Below the pieces are notes generated by a model. That model was not told where the DNA came from, searched no databases, and saw nothing but the letters and a program-made list of their open reading frames with translations. Source: Saturnia japonica (lineage: Eukaryota; Arthropoda; Insecta; Lepidoptera; Saturniidae). Taken from it: a stretch of 64,000 nucleotides of DNA. Position numbers and translations under genes: made by a program. Shown here piece by piece: positions 44,313 to 56,160 of the stretch (position 1 is its first letter; the number at the start of each line of letters is the position of its first letter). The stretch spans positions 2,812,501-2,876,500 of the forward strand of contig CM065321.1 in NCBI GenBank assembly GCA_033032175.1. The letters are read 5' to 3'.

Positions 44313-45251
44313 ATGGAATGTCAAAAGTGCAAGAAAGTACTCTCAAAAAAAGGATCGCACTTTATATGCCAAGGGTCTTGTCAAGGAACTTTCCATCGGA
44401 GTTGTGTGAAATTATTAGCCGCGGACATGAAAGCAGGAATAAATGGAATTTACTGTAATAATTGTGAAGAAGAAAGATCTGATGATGAAGAGCTGGAAAT
44501 AGAGGAGGAGGAGTGCAAGGGCTACGAAAAAATACTAAAAGACAGCCAAGCGAAAGTTGGCGCAATACCTGGATTGAAAAAGCATTTGGACGGGATTAAA
44601 CAGAGCATTAGTGTATTATCTGAAAAATATGATACTCTCTTAATTGAGCATGAACAGGCCAAAGATAAAATTTCAAAGTTGGAGAAAACTACCATGAATA
44701 TTAGTAACAAATGTATTTACTTAGAGAAATGCAACCTTGCAATGGAACAAAAGTTGAACCAATATGATCAATCATCGCGCAAACGGAATATTGAAATTGT
44801 AGGCGTCGAATACCTACCTGGTGAAAATTTAAAGGATTTAGTAAATACAATTGGGGACAAAATGGGAGCAAGCTGTGAAGACATAGAATGGGTAAAACGT
44901 AGCCGGCCTTCAAAACAAGGAGCTAAACCATCTCCCATAATAGTAGGCTTTAAGAACTCAGGCCTCGAGTCCAGGAACAGTTGGCTGGTAAAACGTCGTC
45001 AGCTGTTTGAACAATCCGTTACCAACAACACGATTGTAAAAGGCGGGTCTATGAATAACAAAATATACATTAATGAAGATCTTATTCCCTCTACAAGGGC
45101 TTTGCTATGGAACACTAAAAAACAACTATATGGTATTTACAAATTTATCTGGGTATCTGACGGAAAAATACTTATTAAAAAAGTGGAGGGTGACAAAGTA
45201 ATATGGATAAAGGAGCAAAGCGACTTAGCTGAGTTACTAAAATTAAAATAA
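44313..45251 (+). CDS. LINE ORF1 protein: PHD-like finger, coiled coil, FP-C-like domain
   Basis: 312 codons from the ATG at 44313. The frame is open further upstream, but this ATG directly precedes the zinc finger. Residues 3-51 hold C3, C6, C19, C23, H28, C31, C48, C51, a PHD-type zinc-binding pattern. An acidic stretch follows (52-68: DDEELEIEEEE), then a heptad-like helix at about 90-150. Next comes a domain starting RKRNIEIVGVEYLPGENL, and a C-terminal block with IYINEDLIPSTRALLW and YGIYKFIWVSDGKILIKK. I recognise the last block as like the C-terminal domain shared with baculovirus FP proteins and insect LINE ORF1s. Presumed role: RNA binding and chromatin contact for the element. The frame is intact, although ORF2 is not. 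Confidence 0.8.
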   Translation: MECQKCKKVLSKKGSHFICQGSCQGTFHRSCVKLLAADMKAGINGIYCNNCEEERSDDEELEIEEEECKGYEKILKDSQAKVGAIPGLKKHLDGIKQSISVLSEKYDTLLIEHEQAKDKISKLEKTTMNISNKCIYLEKCNLAMEQKLNQYDQSSRKRNIEIVGVEYLPGENLKDLVNTIGDKMGASCEDIEWVKRSRPSKQGAKPSPIIVGFKNSGLESRNSWLVKRRQLFEQSVTNNTIVKGGSMNNKIYINEDLIPSTRALLWNTKKQLYGIYKFIWVSDGKILIKKVEGDKVIWIKEQSDLAELLKLK

Positions 45252-45333
45252 TGTTATAGGTAAGTTTTTTTTTTTTTTTACTATAAACCCAGCAGTAAAT
45301 GGTTGCTAACTTAAATACCTAAAATTCGCCGAC

Positions 45334-48300
45334 TTGAACAATATCGACCAAATAACAGAAAATATTGTAAATTACAAGTGTGTGAATAATCTACAGAATT
45401 GGTTAAATTCATTGAATGTTGTTAACCAAAATGTTGTAACTGTATTTCATGTAAATATTCGTTCAATACAAAAACATTTCAGCGAATTAATAGTAACATT
45501 AAACAATAGTATACATTTATTAGATGTAATAGTTTTAACTGAACCCAATATAAGTCATATCCAACTTTCTTTTTATAATATCACTGGTTACAAATTAAAT
45601 GCGTATACGCGTGCGGGCCGAAGCGGTGGAGGCGTAATAGTGTACACACGAGCAACTTTGGGAGCTAGTGTATGTGATACAACTGCATTTTCGGCTAATA
45701 TGCGTTCGGCGGAGTGCGTTTCCATTACAATTAATTACAATAGTCAACAAATATACATAATATCAATTTATAGACCACCAAAAATAAACAATGATAACAA
45801 ATTAAAACAATTTTTAAACGAGTTACGTAGTTTAATAGAAAAAATACCTCGTAGTTCAAAAGTAACTTCAATAGGCGATATTAATATAAACATTCTTAAG
45901 TGTTCTGATCGATATGTGACCTCGTACGAGAACTTATTGTCGGAGTATGGTTTTATCAAATGTATAAATGATATAACTCGAAAGGAAATATTATTGGATA
46001 AAATAGTGCAATCCTGTATTGATCATATATATGTTAGAGCAAATAATATAATTTGTATAAACTCAGCTGTAATTAAGCATAAAATATCAGATCGTTATTA
46101 TGTATCGGCTGTAATAGAATGGAAACACACATCGCCGAAACGCTCACCATCAGGTAGTGGTCATTTCTCTGCGGGTGCGCCTAGTAAACGCGTCCTAGAT
46201 AATAATATGGTCAGAGAAAAATTATTACGAACCGACTTTGCTGCTCTGTTATCAATTGAATGTCCTCGTGAGCTATATAGTGCTTTCTGTAAGATATTTA
46301 TTGATATATATAATGAATGTTATAAAAGTATAAGTATAAACACTAGTATAAGGAATAAACCGTGGGTTAATTGTAGTTTAAGGAATATGATCGAAGAAAG
46401 AGATAGATTATTTGAAGTTTGAAGTAATGAGCCAAAGAATATGGTAAAGAGACTGAACTACACTAGGTATAGAAATAAATGTCAAAAGAGTACAAACAGA
46501 GCTAAAAATAAATACGATAAAAATAGTATATTAGAATGTAATAATAATATTAAGATGTTATGGGATAAAATTAATTGTTTGATGGGAAATTCAAAACAAT
46601 CTATCGATAATTTAATTCTTTCAAAAATGGGTGGAGTACAAAGTGTTACAAAAATTATTAATGATTTTGCTGAAACTTTTTCTGTAGAAATAGATAAAAT
46701 AAAACATAATTGTAATGAAACATGGCTAGATAGAAAACAATATGTTAAGCCTGTTAACGTGTGTATGAAGTGGCAATCCGTAACAGCGAGTAATGTGAAA
46801 CTAGTAATAGAAAATATGAGTAGTAAGAAGTCACCGGGTTGCGATCGCATCCGCATGTCAGACTTAAAAACAGTTGTGGATAGGGTGAGTCCTATTTTGG
46901 CTAAGCTTGTTAATTTATCTGTTAGCAAACACATGATTCCTGAAAAATTGAAGGAAGCAATCGTGCGACCAATATATAAAAAAGGTGATTACACAAATAT
47001 ATCTAATTATAGACCTATAGCTATACTTTCAAGTTTAGATAAAATAATGGAAAAATGTATCGTCAATCAGCTGGATAAGTACCTACAACAAAACAATATA
47101 ATTGATAGTTGCCAGCACGGGTTTTTAAGAGGTAAAAGTATAAGTACATTGTTATTTCAGTTTACTGATAAAATTAATAATCACCTGGAGAGTAAAAAAA
47201 TTGTAATAGCTATATTTTTCGATTACAAGAAAGCATTCGATACATTACAAAAAACAACACTTTTAAATGCTATGGAGGAGTGCGGAGTGGAAGAACCATT
47301 GAACCAGTGGTTCCGTGATTACCTTACTGACCGCTCTTATCGCGATAAGCTGGGCGACACGCTGTGATAGGGTGCCGGTGCGCAGCGGCGTGCCGCAAGG
47401 CTCCGGGTGTGGTCCGGTCTGCTACCTCATGCATATTAACAGCCTATGCAGCGTGCTGCAGCATTGCACCGAATACATGTATGCCGACGATCTGTGTGTG
47501 GTGCGGGCTGGCACGGACATCACGGAAACCTACCAGCTAATTCAAAATGATATCGATGCAGTAGTCAAATGGTCGCATGATAATGGAATCGTTTTAAACT
47601 CCGAAAAAACTAAACTTTTGGCTATCCGCTCACCTTATACACAACTTTTTATCTCACCTCTAGACTTGTTTGCTCACGAATACTCGTGTATACATAATAA
47701 TAAAATAAGCTGTAAATGTAAACCTATAGAAAATATAAATTCAGTTACTTACCTCGATGTTAAAATAGATAATAGCTTCTCGTGGTCTCAACATATAGAT
47801 TATATTTGTGCTAAATTAAGAATATTACTTGGTAAATTCTATCACCTAAGTTTCAGAGTTCCTATTAATATTTTAAGATGTCTTTATTTCACACTAGTCG
47901 AGTCAGTGATAGGTTATGGTCTTGACAGTTATGGATTAACATTTAAAATATATTTGGATAAATTGGAAACTTTGCAAATAAGATTTTTAAAGCTAATGGT
48001 AACAAAAAAGACTAAAGCCAGTTGTAAGGGTGATTATAGAAAACTATTTAAAATATGTGGTGTCTTGCCTGTCAGCCTAAAACATAAATATCTTTTGCTT
48101 ATTAACCAGCATACCAGGCGGGACCATGACTTATCACTGATAACAAATAGTCATAATACCCGGTCGATGTCTGCCGGTAGGTATATTGTGCCGAGAGTAG
48201 GTAACTACTACGGCGATAGAACACTTAATAAACGCGTACCCTACTTGCTAAATAGCCTGCCGGCGGATATCCGGAATGAATTAGATTTTAATAGATTTAA

Positions 48301-48334
48301 AAAGAAAATTAAAAAATATTTATTAGGTTTATAA
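45334..48334 (+). pseudogene. LINE ORF2 (APE endonuclease and reverse transcriptase), disabled
   Basis: The start codon is unclear (a TTG at 45334; the original ATG is probably lost). Endonuclease blocks: HVNIRSIQ (Asn), LTEPNI (Glu), SIGDININI (Asp) and SCIDHIYV. The final S-D-H is changed to S-D-R at 46087-46095 (CGT at 46093), removing the catalytic His. TGA at 46420-46422 breaks the frame, which then continues in register. Reverse transcriptase: KSPGCDRIRMSDLK, NYRPIAILSSLDKIMEKCIV, FFDYKKAFDTLQ, then a frameshift at about 47345-47360, then RSGVPQGSGCGPV and YADD at about 47480. The C-terminus reads TRSMSAGRYIVPRVGNYYG, then YLLNSLPADIRNELDFNRFK, typical of the CR1-type end. Three lesions make it inactive. 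Confidence 0.85.
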
Positions 48335-48375
48335 TGTAATACTTGGCATAACTTATTTATTACTTACGCGAATCG

Positions 48376-48408
48376 CCCACAGTCAAACCGCTAAACCGGT
48401 TTTGTGGG
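48376..48408 (+). other. 3' untranslated stem-loop of the CR1/Daphne-like element
   Basis: CCCACA-gtc-AAACCG, loop CTAAAC, CGGTTT-TGTGGG: two perfect 6-bp stems stacked with a 3-nt bulge. It lies 40 bp after the ORF2 stop and about 60 bp before the end of the element, a plausible binding structure for its reverse transcriptase (inference). Confidence 0.7.
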
Positions 48409-48769
48409 AAACTAGCTTTAAGTTTAAATGTAATACATTATTGTGCAATTTCTCAAATAAATAATAATAATTCTGATTTTTTTATCTGTAAACGAACAAA
48501 ACAGATTCGAGATTACACATATCCATAATTTAAATCTTAAGTTCGATCTTGAATTCGTACAAAAATCCAGTAGATTAAAGATCGTTCAATTTTTGCCGAG
48601 TTTATTATCAAATTACTAAAATTTTCTAATATTTCTTGCCATAAATAAACACGTAATTTGGATTATTAGAAACATTTTAATATAAAAATTACCCGTAACG
48701 GTCCGTACGTTCTCAAGTGATGCGGTTACCAACGAACAGCGTTTAATTATAAGCAAACATCAAAAAAAG

Positions 48770-48975
48770 GAGATTTTCAATTAGAATGTATTTTTTTTAT
48801 GGTTGTTCAGCCATAACTTCCTTGTTTATGAACCGATTTAGATGATTCGTTTTGGTTGGAAAGGGGATAATTAGCTCAGGGTTGATCACATGTAATTTCA
48901 TTGCCAATGGGCCTTAAAATTTAAAGATACACTAGGAAACTCCTAAAAACCTTAAAGTCAGTTTTCTTTTTTGTT
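48770..48975 (-). repeat. Dispersed repeat G, copy 3 (inverted)
   Basis: CATAACTTCCTTGTTTATGA, ATGTAATTTCATTGCCAATG and AAGATACACTAGG are the inverse of the copies at 40375, 41885 and 50945, with many changes. Confidence 0.5.
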
Positions 48976-49482
48976 AAAAATTTTCTAGTTATATATAGAA
49001 AATAACATATAACTTTGTACAAATATCGAAATATTTGTTTGTGTAAAACAATATTCCAAAAGCGAGATTTCGCTTAGTTTGAGGTCACGTTTATCTAAAC
49101 TGTATTACTTCGAGCGAGATTACATGCGCGTCTCGTGCTTACCGAATTCCAAACATAGCACTGACGACGTAATCACCGTGTACAATACCGAGGATTTCGG
49201 TAACGATTTTACACTGTCAGATAAACAGATATTCTAATTCTGTGATTTAAATCCTGATTCATATTTAATCGATGAATAAATAATTTTAAAATATAATATG
49301 TGGAGCATATTATGTAACTGTTAATTTCATAATCAGTAGACATACCAAGATTGTTTTAAAGAACTTTTCATGCCGTACCAAGTGTCCAATTAACCTTCCT
49401 CTTTTGTTATTTTTGTTTCTCAACTACGGACCATCTTCGTCAACCATTCTTAACACTTCCGCATTTTTAATCCTTTTGTGTC
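48976..49482. other. Unassigned sequence
   Basis: No gene or repeat recognised. Confidence 0.45.
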
Positions 49483-49685
49483 CAGTGGTCGGCAAAGTGC
49501 AGCTCCAGAGCCGCATGCGGCTTTTTGGCCTAGGAGATGCAAACACATTGTTCACATTAAGTATGAAATTTAGTTTTATTTAGTGTAATAAAAGTTTTAC
49601 TAAACAAGCAGATTTGACTGCCATTTTTTTTAATTGTTGTAATTTTCTTATTTGGCTCTCTGGCTAATAAGTTTGCCGACCACTG
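49483..49685. mobile_element. hAT-like MITE
   Basis: 203 bp with inverted ends CAGTGGTCGGCAAA (left) and TTTGCCGACCACTG (right), a perfect 14-bp terminal repeat in the form known for hAT elements. A palindrome AGCCGCATGCGGCT lies near the left end and GGCTCTCTGGC near the right. I could not find an intact 8-bp target duplication. No coding capacity. Confidence 0.75.
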
Positions 49686-50944
49686 ACCTAGACGAATCTT
49701 TTTCCAACGAATAAATGAACGATAAAGTGGGAGTCATGTCATTTCAAGAGTTGAAAAGAAATGCAGAGAATAGGGAACAGTGACAACTGCTCTACCGACA
49801 AAAGCTGAGCTTTTAAATGAAATAAGAAGAAAAAGATTTAACAATAAAATGAACGCTGATTTTATTATTAAGAAATCCACGTAATTTTTAAACTCTCAAA
49901 TTTTAAGTGGCCTTTATATAGTGGTAACACAGTGCATTATTGTTTTAAAGCTGTGGTTGGCAACAAGCATTTGTACACGAGGCGTACTAACTCAGTTTTT
50001 AGGCACAAAATAAATATCTAGGTACATGAATACGGCTCCGACCACCCTTGAATTTAGTTACCTACACTCAACTGTAGGCGCTAGGGATGGCTTCTACAAT
50101 GTTCTATGAAAATTTGTATGTGAGAATTGAGATAAAAATATGTATTTATTATAAATTATGTTAGCTTATTTATTTCTACTGAAATAATATCTATAAATTG
50201 CTTACTGAAACATAATTGAAAATTCAGTAAAATGAATTTACATTATTTATTTATTTGGATTGACAACATTCATTCATTAAAAATACATAAATAATAGCAA
50301 ATAAGTAATAAGATTAATGAACAACTAATTACAGCCAATCTCAACATGTATGAAATCAATAAATTAATAGTTAAAATTAGGATTATATTTACCTACCTTG
50401 AAAATTATTGTATTATATTTAAAAACATGATTTTTTAAACATAAAATACACTATTTTGTAAATTGGACCCGTTCAAAGCTGGGGCCGGTCGTAGTTTAAA
50501 TAAAGTACAAACTTAATATGTCTCAATAATAAAGAAACGTAATAAATTCTTAAAAATAGAACTAATATTAACGAATGAAAAATAAGATTTATGATTAAAA
50601 TAAGATAAAGTAAGTTAAAGTATATACGTACTTAAAATAGAAATGAAATTATCGAAAAAAAAAGTTCACTCAACATAATCATTAAAATAAAATAAAAAAA
50701 TCATGAAGCTCTAACAAATAATAAATTTTTATTTTAAACTGAGATGGTGAATTGGCAAATATATCAATGATGTCATCTTTTTTAACCAGCAATCATATTA
50801 TAATAATATAATATTAATTATATTATAATTAATATTACCATTATTAGCTAACTTTATTATATCGCACGTAACTCTCAATTTTACCCTCTACTAAAATCAC
50901 CAAAAGAAATTTCAACAAAACAAAATTAACAATAAATAAAAACT
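49686..50944. other. Unassigned AT-rich sequence
   Basis: Contains A/T-rich low-complexity DNA, a TTATTTATTTATTTGG stretch at 50245 that may be an inverted LINE tail, and a local palindrome-like TATTATAATAATATAATATTAATTATATTATAAT region at 50795-50832 (given here only as position and composition class: TA-rich inverted repeat). No gene. Confidence 0.4.
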
Positions 50945-51100
50945 TCAATTATGTGTATCTTCGAAGTCGAAGGTCCAATACCAATGAAATTAAAATGGAA
51001 CTTCTATCAATAAACAAAGAAATTATTGCTGAATATCCATTTAAAAAATATATACACATTCGAATTGAGTAACATGTCTTTTTATGAAGTCGGTGAAAAA
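50945..51100 (+). repeat. Dispersed repeat G, copy 4
   Basis: GTGTATCTTCGAAGTCGAAG, CCAATACCAATGAAATTAAA, AAACAAAGAAATTATTGCTG and the end ATTCGAATTGAGTAAC, GAAGTCGGTGAAAAA. Same order as the copy at 41885, with a deletion in the middle. Confidence 0.55.
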
Positions 51101-51994
51101 TATATTTTAACGAGGTTCTCTGTTAATACTGGCTTACATTAGGCGAGAAATGTGCCTGATTTACTACCATTGGCTTCCAGCCGTACCTAATACACTAAAG
51201 ACCAAATAAATTGTCAGAGAGATTACCTTACTACTGAGCTCAGACTTGAACAAATTAACTGCAAATTTTAATAAGTCCAACTCCACACCTTTTTAAATTG
51301 TGACTAACATGGAGGTGGCTTATTTCATTATTCTTTTTCATAAAGGTAAACCTTTTCATAAATTATTCATTTAAAATTCCTTTTCCAACTTTTACCGGGG
51401 ATGGAAATACGAATTGATGAGGCACAAAAAGCATAATGTTAAAACCCAGATTTACCTGTCCAAATCCCAACCCACATTCGCAGTTTTATGTCTGCGACCC
51501 AGCCTACTTATGTTTTCATGTCCTAGATGTGAAAATTTGCGGTATGTGCTAGCGAAGTTGTCTCGAACCTTAAATTTAAGACCTAAGTATTTCGGTTCGG
51601 CTGTAAAATGTCTGAATGTCTAACTCGTAGAGGCAATTTTGGAGATATTTAAACACTGTTTTACATGTGGGAAGAAATGCTATGCTATGTTATGTCAAAG
51701 GTTATTTGTGTATAAATAAACATAATCTTACATTTGACTGGATTACGAACACCCTCGTCATAGTACCTTAAGGCTTCGTTAAGAGTCAGTGTATATAATC
51801 CTGTTACTTAGTTGCGAAGGCAAGTATTGTTAACTATGGGTGTACTATCTATACTAGCACATTATACAATGTAAACAACTAACTTTTGTGATTTTAGTTA
51901 ATTAAATTGTAAATAGATGGCGCCTCCTACATATTGGTTGAATATATTTCCATTAGGAATGCTATCAATAGCTTTCATTGACAACAACACAACA
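51101..51994. other. Unassigned sequence
   Basis: The 69-codon frame at 51414-51623 has no recognised domain. Nothing else can be supported. Confidence 0.4.
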
Positions 51995-52250
51995 GAAACA
52001 CACACGCTGGACTTCGGAGTCACAGTTTTATGGTAAATCCATCTTTGCATGAAGTAAAAAGTTCTTTGTCGTACTGTGAAGCTGTGGAACCATCTCTCGG
52101 CCAGTGTGTTCCCTCCTTACAAGATTTGTTCCTTTAAGCGTAATATAAATAGATATTTATGCAGGCCGGCATGACAGCGACCGCCAACGGATTAATGATC
52201 TCTCGCTGGTCACCGTTTTGATTAGATTGTACTGTGCTTAAAGTATATTT
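51995..52250 (+). pseudogene. LINE ORF2 C-terminal tail fragment
   Basis: In one frame: RTVKLWNHLSASVFPPYKICSFK then RNINRYLCRPA. This fits the R-T-x-x-LWN-L...VFP..Y....FK..V.R.L end of insect LINE ORF2. The 3' untranslated region with GGCATGACAGCGACCGCC and TGGTCACCGTTTTG follows. It is homologous to 55895-56160. Confidence 0.55.
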
Positions 52251-54154
52251 TTTTCTTTTTGTCTATTTTTCATCAAAAGTCATTAATATGAGCTTTAAAA
52301 TGTTGTTTGAATTATAAATATTGATGAAGAACTAGAAGAGATGTGGCGTTACCACAAAACAATTGAGAAATAATATAGATATTTAATCCCCGTCGATTGA
52401 ATATGTCTTTATACTGGACTATATTAAGCACATGCTTCCAGTCTTAAAAAAGTAGGTTTTAAATTCGATAAGAGAACACGTCCCAGCATTATTAATATCA
52501 CAATAGGAATACTAATTTATATTTATGAATATTTTTCAGCTTATAATCGTATTGCTTCGTCCGTGAAGGGCAACGAACAAAGCTTTAACATAAAAACGCG
52601 TGTGTTATCTACCATCAACCCAGTATCTCCGGCGTGACGGAATTGGGCCGTTAACTTTTTAAGGTTGTTATGCTTACGTAATACGCTGTAGAGAGAGAGA
52701 GAGGGAGAGAGATAGAAAGAGCGTACTATGTAGCAATTTAAACACACATTATATTAAATATTGTTTTCACTCTTGTGTTTAGCTAGCAAGGCTATGGAAC
52801 TTATTGATAGATACAGACCTGAATTTCCTATCCAAATTTTAAATAATAGTTTTTGCTAAGAATTTCCTCCGCATTTTAAAAATATTTCTTTCAAACCTAC
52901 GCAAGAGGTTGGTTCTGAATAGGAAAATAAATTATTTTTCTCCAAAGCAGGAAAATGGACAAGAAATTTAGATGCTGTTCTATTTTCAGATCAGTTTGAC
53001 GATGATAAGCTAATGTTAATGATAGTCAACGAAAATTTTTTGGATTATACTTTACTTATCATAAGGCAATCCAGTCATTTTATCAAACCTTAACATAAAT
53101 TACGCGGAGGTAAAATGATAAAGGTAAAAAGGAAAACCCGGTTTATTCGCAACACTTCAAGATTTAAACGCTTTTACGAGTTAACATAAAGTAGATTTAC
53201 GTGGAAATTTTAATGCTATGAAACAATATAAAAATTAACTTTGAATCTGAAAACCATTCCTGTGCCAACGAGGTCGACTGAATTCCGCATTGTGACGTCA
53301 CACAGTGCTCCTTTTTTGTTGAGGACTTTGCAATTAGGTGTCCCATAATTCTGAAAAATCGTTTTTTGTTTTTACATCTTTAATGTCGATATGAACAAAT
53401 AATGAAACCATGGACCTAAGTCAAACGAATTTTTTCGAAATTGCATAATAAAAATGTTTACTACATCATAAAATCAATGTTAACCTCGACAAAAAACTGT
53501 CTAGAAGAGTGTTTATTTTGCGTAGATAGAGATTCGATGGAATTGATTTACAGTAAGTAACAGTAGTAATTCCAATTGTATTGGAAATATAGATAAACAC
53601 AATCGTATCTCATCAAATAAACAAATCTCGAAAAATATAGATATCATCATGGTTGTCCTGGAAGAGATATACGCACTATCAGACGCCTACAGGTATTTTA
53701 ACAAAGAATACCGTAAAATTTATTCAGGGACACCATCTGGAGCATTACGTTAGCGAGTGGCAAGAAATCTGAAGTACTTAGTACTTCATCTAAACAGCTG
53801 AGACACCACAAACTGTACGTTGATATACATTTTAAAGTTTCTTTCCACATTTTCAGAATAAAAGTTGATATTTTATCCTTTGTTCTATCTTCAATATTAT
53901 AAAATTATTTAATGGTTTTGGTATAAATAGTAAAAATATTAAATATAAACAATTTAAGTATATTAAATTATAATGATCTAATAACTGAACGTTAGACTTA
54001 AACTATATGTATACAACAAACAGAAACGCGTTCAATAAAGCCTCAGGCCATGGCATGCTAAGACAAACACAAGAGGTTTAATAGGATACCGTTAAATAAA
54101 CGTTGTAAATAAATATATTAGTGAAATAAAAAAAATAAAAATAAACAAATAAAA
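52251..54154. other. Unassigned sequence with a GA microsatellite
   Basis: GA-rich simple repeat at 52688-52722. The remainder is AT-rich with no recognised gene or repeat. Confidence 0.45.
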
Positions 54155-54375
54155 ATGTGACCAGCGTCTTGCCCGCAGCTTCGCTCGCGTCATAGTTGAC
54201 TTAACTGAAATGCGTTATACAAATTTTCGTAGATCTATCTTAAAAAGTGACAAATTTTCATACAATCTTTCTCCCTCTTTTTAGTGCTTACCTACAGTGA
54301 AAAGGAACTCGCATGCAAAATTTCACGATCCTAGCTCGAGTAGTTTGGATATGTAAGTCAGTCAGTTTACACAAA
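54155..54375 (+). repeat. Dispersed repeat fragment with GCTTCGCTCGCGT motif
   Basis: CTTGCCCGCAGCTTCGCTCG at the start, AAAATTTCACGATCCTAGC in the middle and GTAAGTCAGTCAGT at the end form an order I know from lepidopteran interspersed repeats. Class unknown (possibly Helitron-like or LINE tail). Confidence 0.4.
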
Positions 54376-55734
54376 ACAAAACAAGAAATATTCACGCTAA
54401 TCCCTCTTTTGAAATCATACAAAAAAATAATGTACAGTTTTTCTCAAATCTGAAAATCATCCGGAAACCTTTTTCAATTTTTCTTTCCACACTTTGGACT
54501 ATTACGAACATTTTAAAATAAAATACATCCGAATTAATTCAGCAGACCAATGTAAATGTAATGGAATCTTCCTGTATTCTGCATTTTTCTTGTATACGAT
54601 TCACTTCGATTTCCCCATTCCTGAATACAATATACAATTGTGACGCTCTCGCCTGTCGCTGTGCGACAACTTATCGTTTCGAGGCAAATGAAGTCACTGC
54701 CAATATAGTACCTACAAATCTATTTCACTGAAAATAAATCAAATGTTTTGCAAGATTGTCAGTTCAAAGAGTTTTTTATTTCCCACATATATATGAAATT
54801 GCTAATTGTAAAGAAAACTGGGTTATTTTAGTAACCTTCGTGTAGTATTAATATAATACAAGGCTATCAATTTCTGAAGGTTTGTAAGCGTAAAGACGTT
54901 GTAAGATATAGTGATGATAAGGCCCTTAACATCACTAAAAAAGCTTTTAATCAGCAGCGGGTCATTTACAGGTTAATATTGTCTATATAGCACATCTCCA
55001 TAGTAATAAATTTGTAGATCTGTCTGTATATTTTTTATTTATTTTTTTTGCTAGATAGGTATTTATATGCTACCTCATTATTTATTATTGCATTTTTTGT
55101 ATGTCTGTCTATCTGTATATATGTCTAATTTTGACTCAAAAAAGACAGGACTGATTTTACCGATTTTTTGTACAAGTGACGTAATATGTGTTAATCCTCA
55201 ATTATAGCATATAAAAATATAAATAACACTTTTAACCATCGTAAAAAATAATCAAAAAATTAGTTTTTGTATTTATTCTCATCGACATGAAATACCGTAT
55301 ATAGAGAGTGTGTTTCTTTCGAAATGTATAGACTATAAAACTATTTATGTTAATAAAAAATGACTAAAATATAAAATTATATGAGTTGTAAATAATTACG
55401 GCATAATATTAAATAAAAACAGTGTATATCACGTTTTCTCCTTAAATTTTATTTTATCTAAATTCCATTTTAAGTTATCCTTTCAAATACTTAAATGTAA
55501 AAACATACTCGTTTTTGCTAAAATACTAAAAGCATACTAGACTATGCATGAAATGTATTAATAATATTACTATTTGAACTTAAAATATGGAAAAGATGAG
55601 ATTTAAATTCCAAAAAAGAACAATTTTTCTAGTTAATAGTTTGCTTCTTTAAAATACACGTTTTAATAAAATACAAAAATGAAAAGCTTATTAAATGGAT
55701 ACCAATATGCTTGCCTAAGAAGTGACAACTGTAA
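54376..55734. other. Unassigned AT-rich sequence
   Basis: No gene recognised. 55090-55160 (CTGTCTATCTGTATATATG, TTTGACTCAAAAAAGACAGG) looks like part of a decayed dispersed repeat similar to 25880-25960. Confidence 0.4.
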
Positions 55735-56160
55735 ACAGGTCTACATATTTATGCAGAATGGCATGACAGCCACGACCGTTGGTGCATTGCCGGTTTTCTC
55801 GGTGGTGGCCGTTGTTTTCGGTTTGTACTATGCTTACCATCCAAGACAGTACCTTAACTTTGCTATACCTAAAAAAAAATGAGTTGAAGAAGTAATTCAA
55901 GTGAGTCACAGTTTTACGGTAACCTCCATCTCGGCAGGAACTTAAAAGCTCTCTATGACTTATCTTTGTCGTACCGTGAAACTGTGGAAATTACTCTTGG
56001 CCAGTGTGTTCCCTCGTTACGACATCGGGTCCTTTAAGCGTAACCTGAAGAGTAGATAGCGGCGACCGCCGCTGGATAAAGATCTCTCGGTGGTCGCCGT
56101 TGTTTTTGGATTGTGCTGTGCTTATCATCAGGAACAGTATCGTCAATGTGCCGAGTTATG
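55735..56160 (+). pseudogene. Two adjacent LINE 3' fragments
   Basis: 55735-55880: 3' untranslated part (TTATGCAGAATGGCATGACA ... GTGGCCGTTGTTTTCGG) ending in nine A. 55895-56160: GTGAGTCACAGTTTTACGG, then a frame encoding RTVKLWKLLLASVFPRYDIG then SFKRNLKSR, then the same 3' region (GGCGACCGCCGCTGG ... CGGTGGTCGCCG forms a hairpin). Both are tails of the family seen at 51995. The 67-codon frame across the first piece is noncoding. Confidence 0.55.

Larger units (their letters stand above)
44172..48471 (+). mobile_element. CR1/Daphne-like non-LTR retrotransposon, nearly complete
   Basis: About 4.3 kb: ORF1 with a PHD-like finger (44313-45251), a spacer of about 80 bp with a T-run, ORF2 with endonuclease and reverse transcriptase (from about 45334 to 48334), and a 3' untranslated region with a stem-loop and an AAATAAATAATAATAA end. 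A tail of short A/T repeats instead of long poly(A) fits CR1-group elements. Unlike the Jockey element it is AT-rich. ORF2 carries a nonsense codon, a frameshift and a changed catalytic His. No target duplication could be found. Confidence 0.85.
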
